A stretch of 5,837 bases of DNA from Candidatus Electrothrix marina. Lineage in GTDB: Bacteria; Desulfobacterota; Desulfobulbia; Desulfobulbales; Desulfobulbaceae. This document shows, one piece after another, positions 5,470 to 5,837 of the stretch. The translations under genes and the position numbers were made by a program. The DNA lies in contig MTKS01000116.1 in the NCBI GenBank assembly GCA_004028495.1, positions 1 through 5,837 on the forward strand, read 5' to 3'. Position 1 is the first letter of the stretch. Each line of letters opens with the position of its first letter. The notes below the pieces were generated by a model. The model made no database searches. It worked only from the letters and a program-made list of their open reading frames with translations, and was not told the origin of the DNA.

Positions 5470-5697
5470 TTGTTACGAATTTATTTTGTTTTGGCTGTAA
5501 CAGTATGGATAACGTGGAATCACTATAGAATATCATCCTATATCTGGAGCCGTTTTCCCGTTATCAGCTTCTCATCCCCCCGCGACAACAGCACATTACC
5601 ACCACCCCAAGGAAAAGCAACCTGAATTACCTGATATCCGGCCATAACTATGCTGAAAGATAGATAAAGAATATTTCTACCAAAAGCTACATTAGGC
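5470..5697. other. Spacer before the peptidase gene; AT-rich to mixed, mostly non-coding
   Basis: No recognised gene is present. TGTTAC (5471-5476) and GTAACA (5497-5502) are inverted with a 20-base gap just upstream of the peptidase start. Base composition changes near 5540, from AT-rich peptidase-side DNA to more balanced DNA, which may mark the edge of a transferred segment. A short ORF at 5538-5645 is listed separately. Confidence 0.4.
5538..5645 (-). CDS. Possible 35-residue small protein, very uncertain
   Basis: ATG 5645 opens a 35-codon frame (MAGYQVIQVAFPWGGG, then NVLLSRGDEKLITG and a basic end) that stops one base before another ATG at 5536. The second half reads like real protein (LLSRGDEKLITGKRL) and could be a relic of a larger gene. 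There is no Shine-Dalgarno, and the frame stays open a little way upstream without a good start. I do not recognise it; it may equally be chance. Confidence 0.2.
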   Translation of the reverse strand: MAGYQVIQVAFPWGGGNVLLSRGDEKLITGKRLQI

Positions 5698-5837
5698 TCA
5701 CACCGTAACCCACCCGACCTTCAGCCCCTGAACCTTGGCCTGATCCAACATATCCTGAATGATTTCCTCAGCATCATCCGACAGGTTACCTACCGCTGTC
5801 AAAATCAGAGAACAGCGCAGGAACACCCCTTCCTCGC
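5698..5837 (-). CDS. C-terminal fragment of an unrecognised gene (5' part beyond window)
   Basis: On the minus strand one frame is open from the window edge to TGA at 5700-5698, giving the last 45 residues of a protein. It reads VFLRCSLILTAVGNLSDDA, then an acidic helix EEIIQDMLDQAKVQGLKVGW and a final VTV. Alternation of a hydrophobic strand, a helix and a short terminal strand suggests an alpha/beta fold end, with balanced base composition like the rest of the chromosome. The other two minus-strand frames stop quickly. Too little is present to name the family. Confidence 0.6.
   Translation of the reverse strand, partial: EEGVFLRCSLILTAVGNLSDDAEEIIQDMLDQAKVQGLKVGWVTV

Noticed and set aside
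5285..5536. 83-codon minus-strand ORF starting at ATG 5536, considered as the true peptidase N-terminus or an upstream partner
   Set aside because: It overlaps the peptidase gene in another frame, its overlapping part reads as a low-quality translation, and joining it to the peptidase would need a frameshift for which I see no direct evidence.

Overview
The window carries genes almost entirely on the minus strand. It looks like chromosomal DNA of a Gram-negative bacterium of moderate GC. The mixture of a YbdG-type mechanosensitive channel, a two-domain universal stress protein next to an ion-transporter-superfamily permease, and a redox-disulfide thioredoxin-like protein would fit a sulfate-reducing or Desulfobulbales-like deltaproteobacterium. 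That placement is an inference from gene flavour only; no rRNA or marker gene is present.

Read in the direction of transcription (right to left), the layout has five parts. (1) At the right edge, 5698-5837 holds the C-terminal 45 codons of an unrecognised gene. (2) A spacer follows, containing one very small possible ORF. Then comes a strikingly AT-rich gene (4921-5469) for a small HExxH zinc-metallopeptidase-like protein, which probably starts at TTG and looks laterally acquired. (3) A tightly coupled pair follows: a tandem universal stress protein (3884-4735) and an ArsB/NhaD-like 12-TM-class permease (2505-3881), only 2 bases apart. The pair ends in a 3' region with two perfect dyads and a good intrinsic terminator (2365-2395). 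(4) A small DNA-binding-type protein with a C-terminal Myb/SANT-like helix-turn-helix (1987-2319) follows, flanked by imperfect direct repeats of about 42 bases. (5) The last cluster is compact: an AroQ-class chorismate mutase (1598-1924), a thioredoxin-fold protein with a CISC active site (1104-1589), and a YbdG/MscM-family mechanosensitive channel (1-1111, cut by the left window edge). The last two genes overlap by 8 bases.

The USP-permease pair reads as a stress- or nucleotide-regulated ion transport module. The chorismate mutase-thioredoxin-channel cluster is an unusual combination whose logic is not obvious. No rRNA, tRNA, CRISPR array or transposase was seen. I do not find a clear new defence or mobile system. 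The best candidates for follow-up are the repeat-flanked HTH gene, the AT-rich peptidase gene, and the conserved-looking but uncharacterised N-terminal domain of the thioredoxin-like protein.
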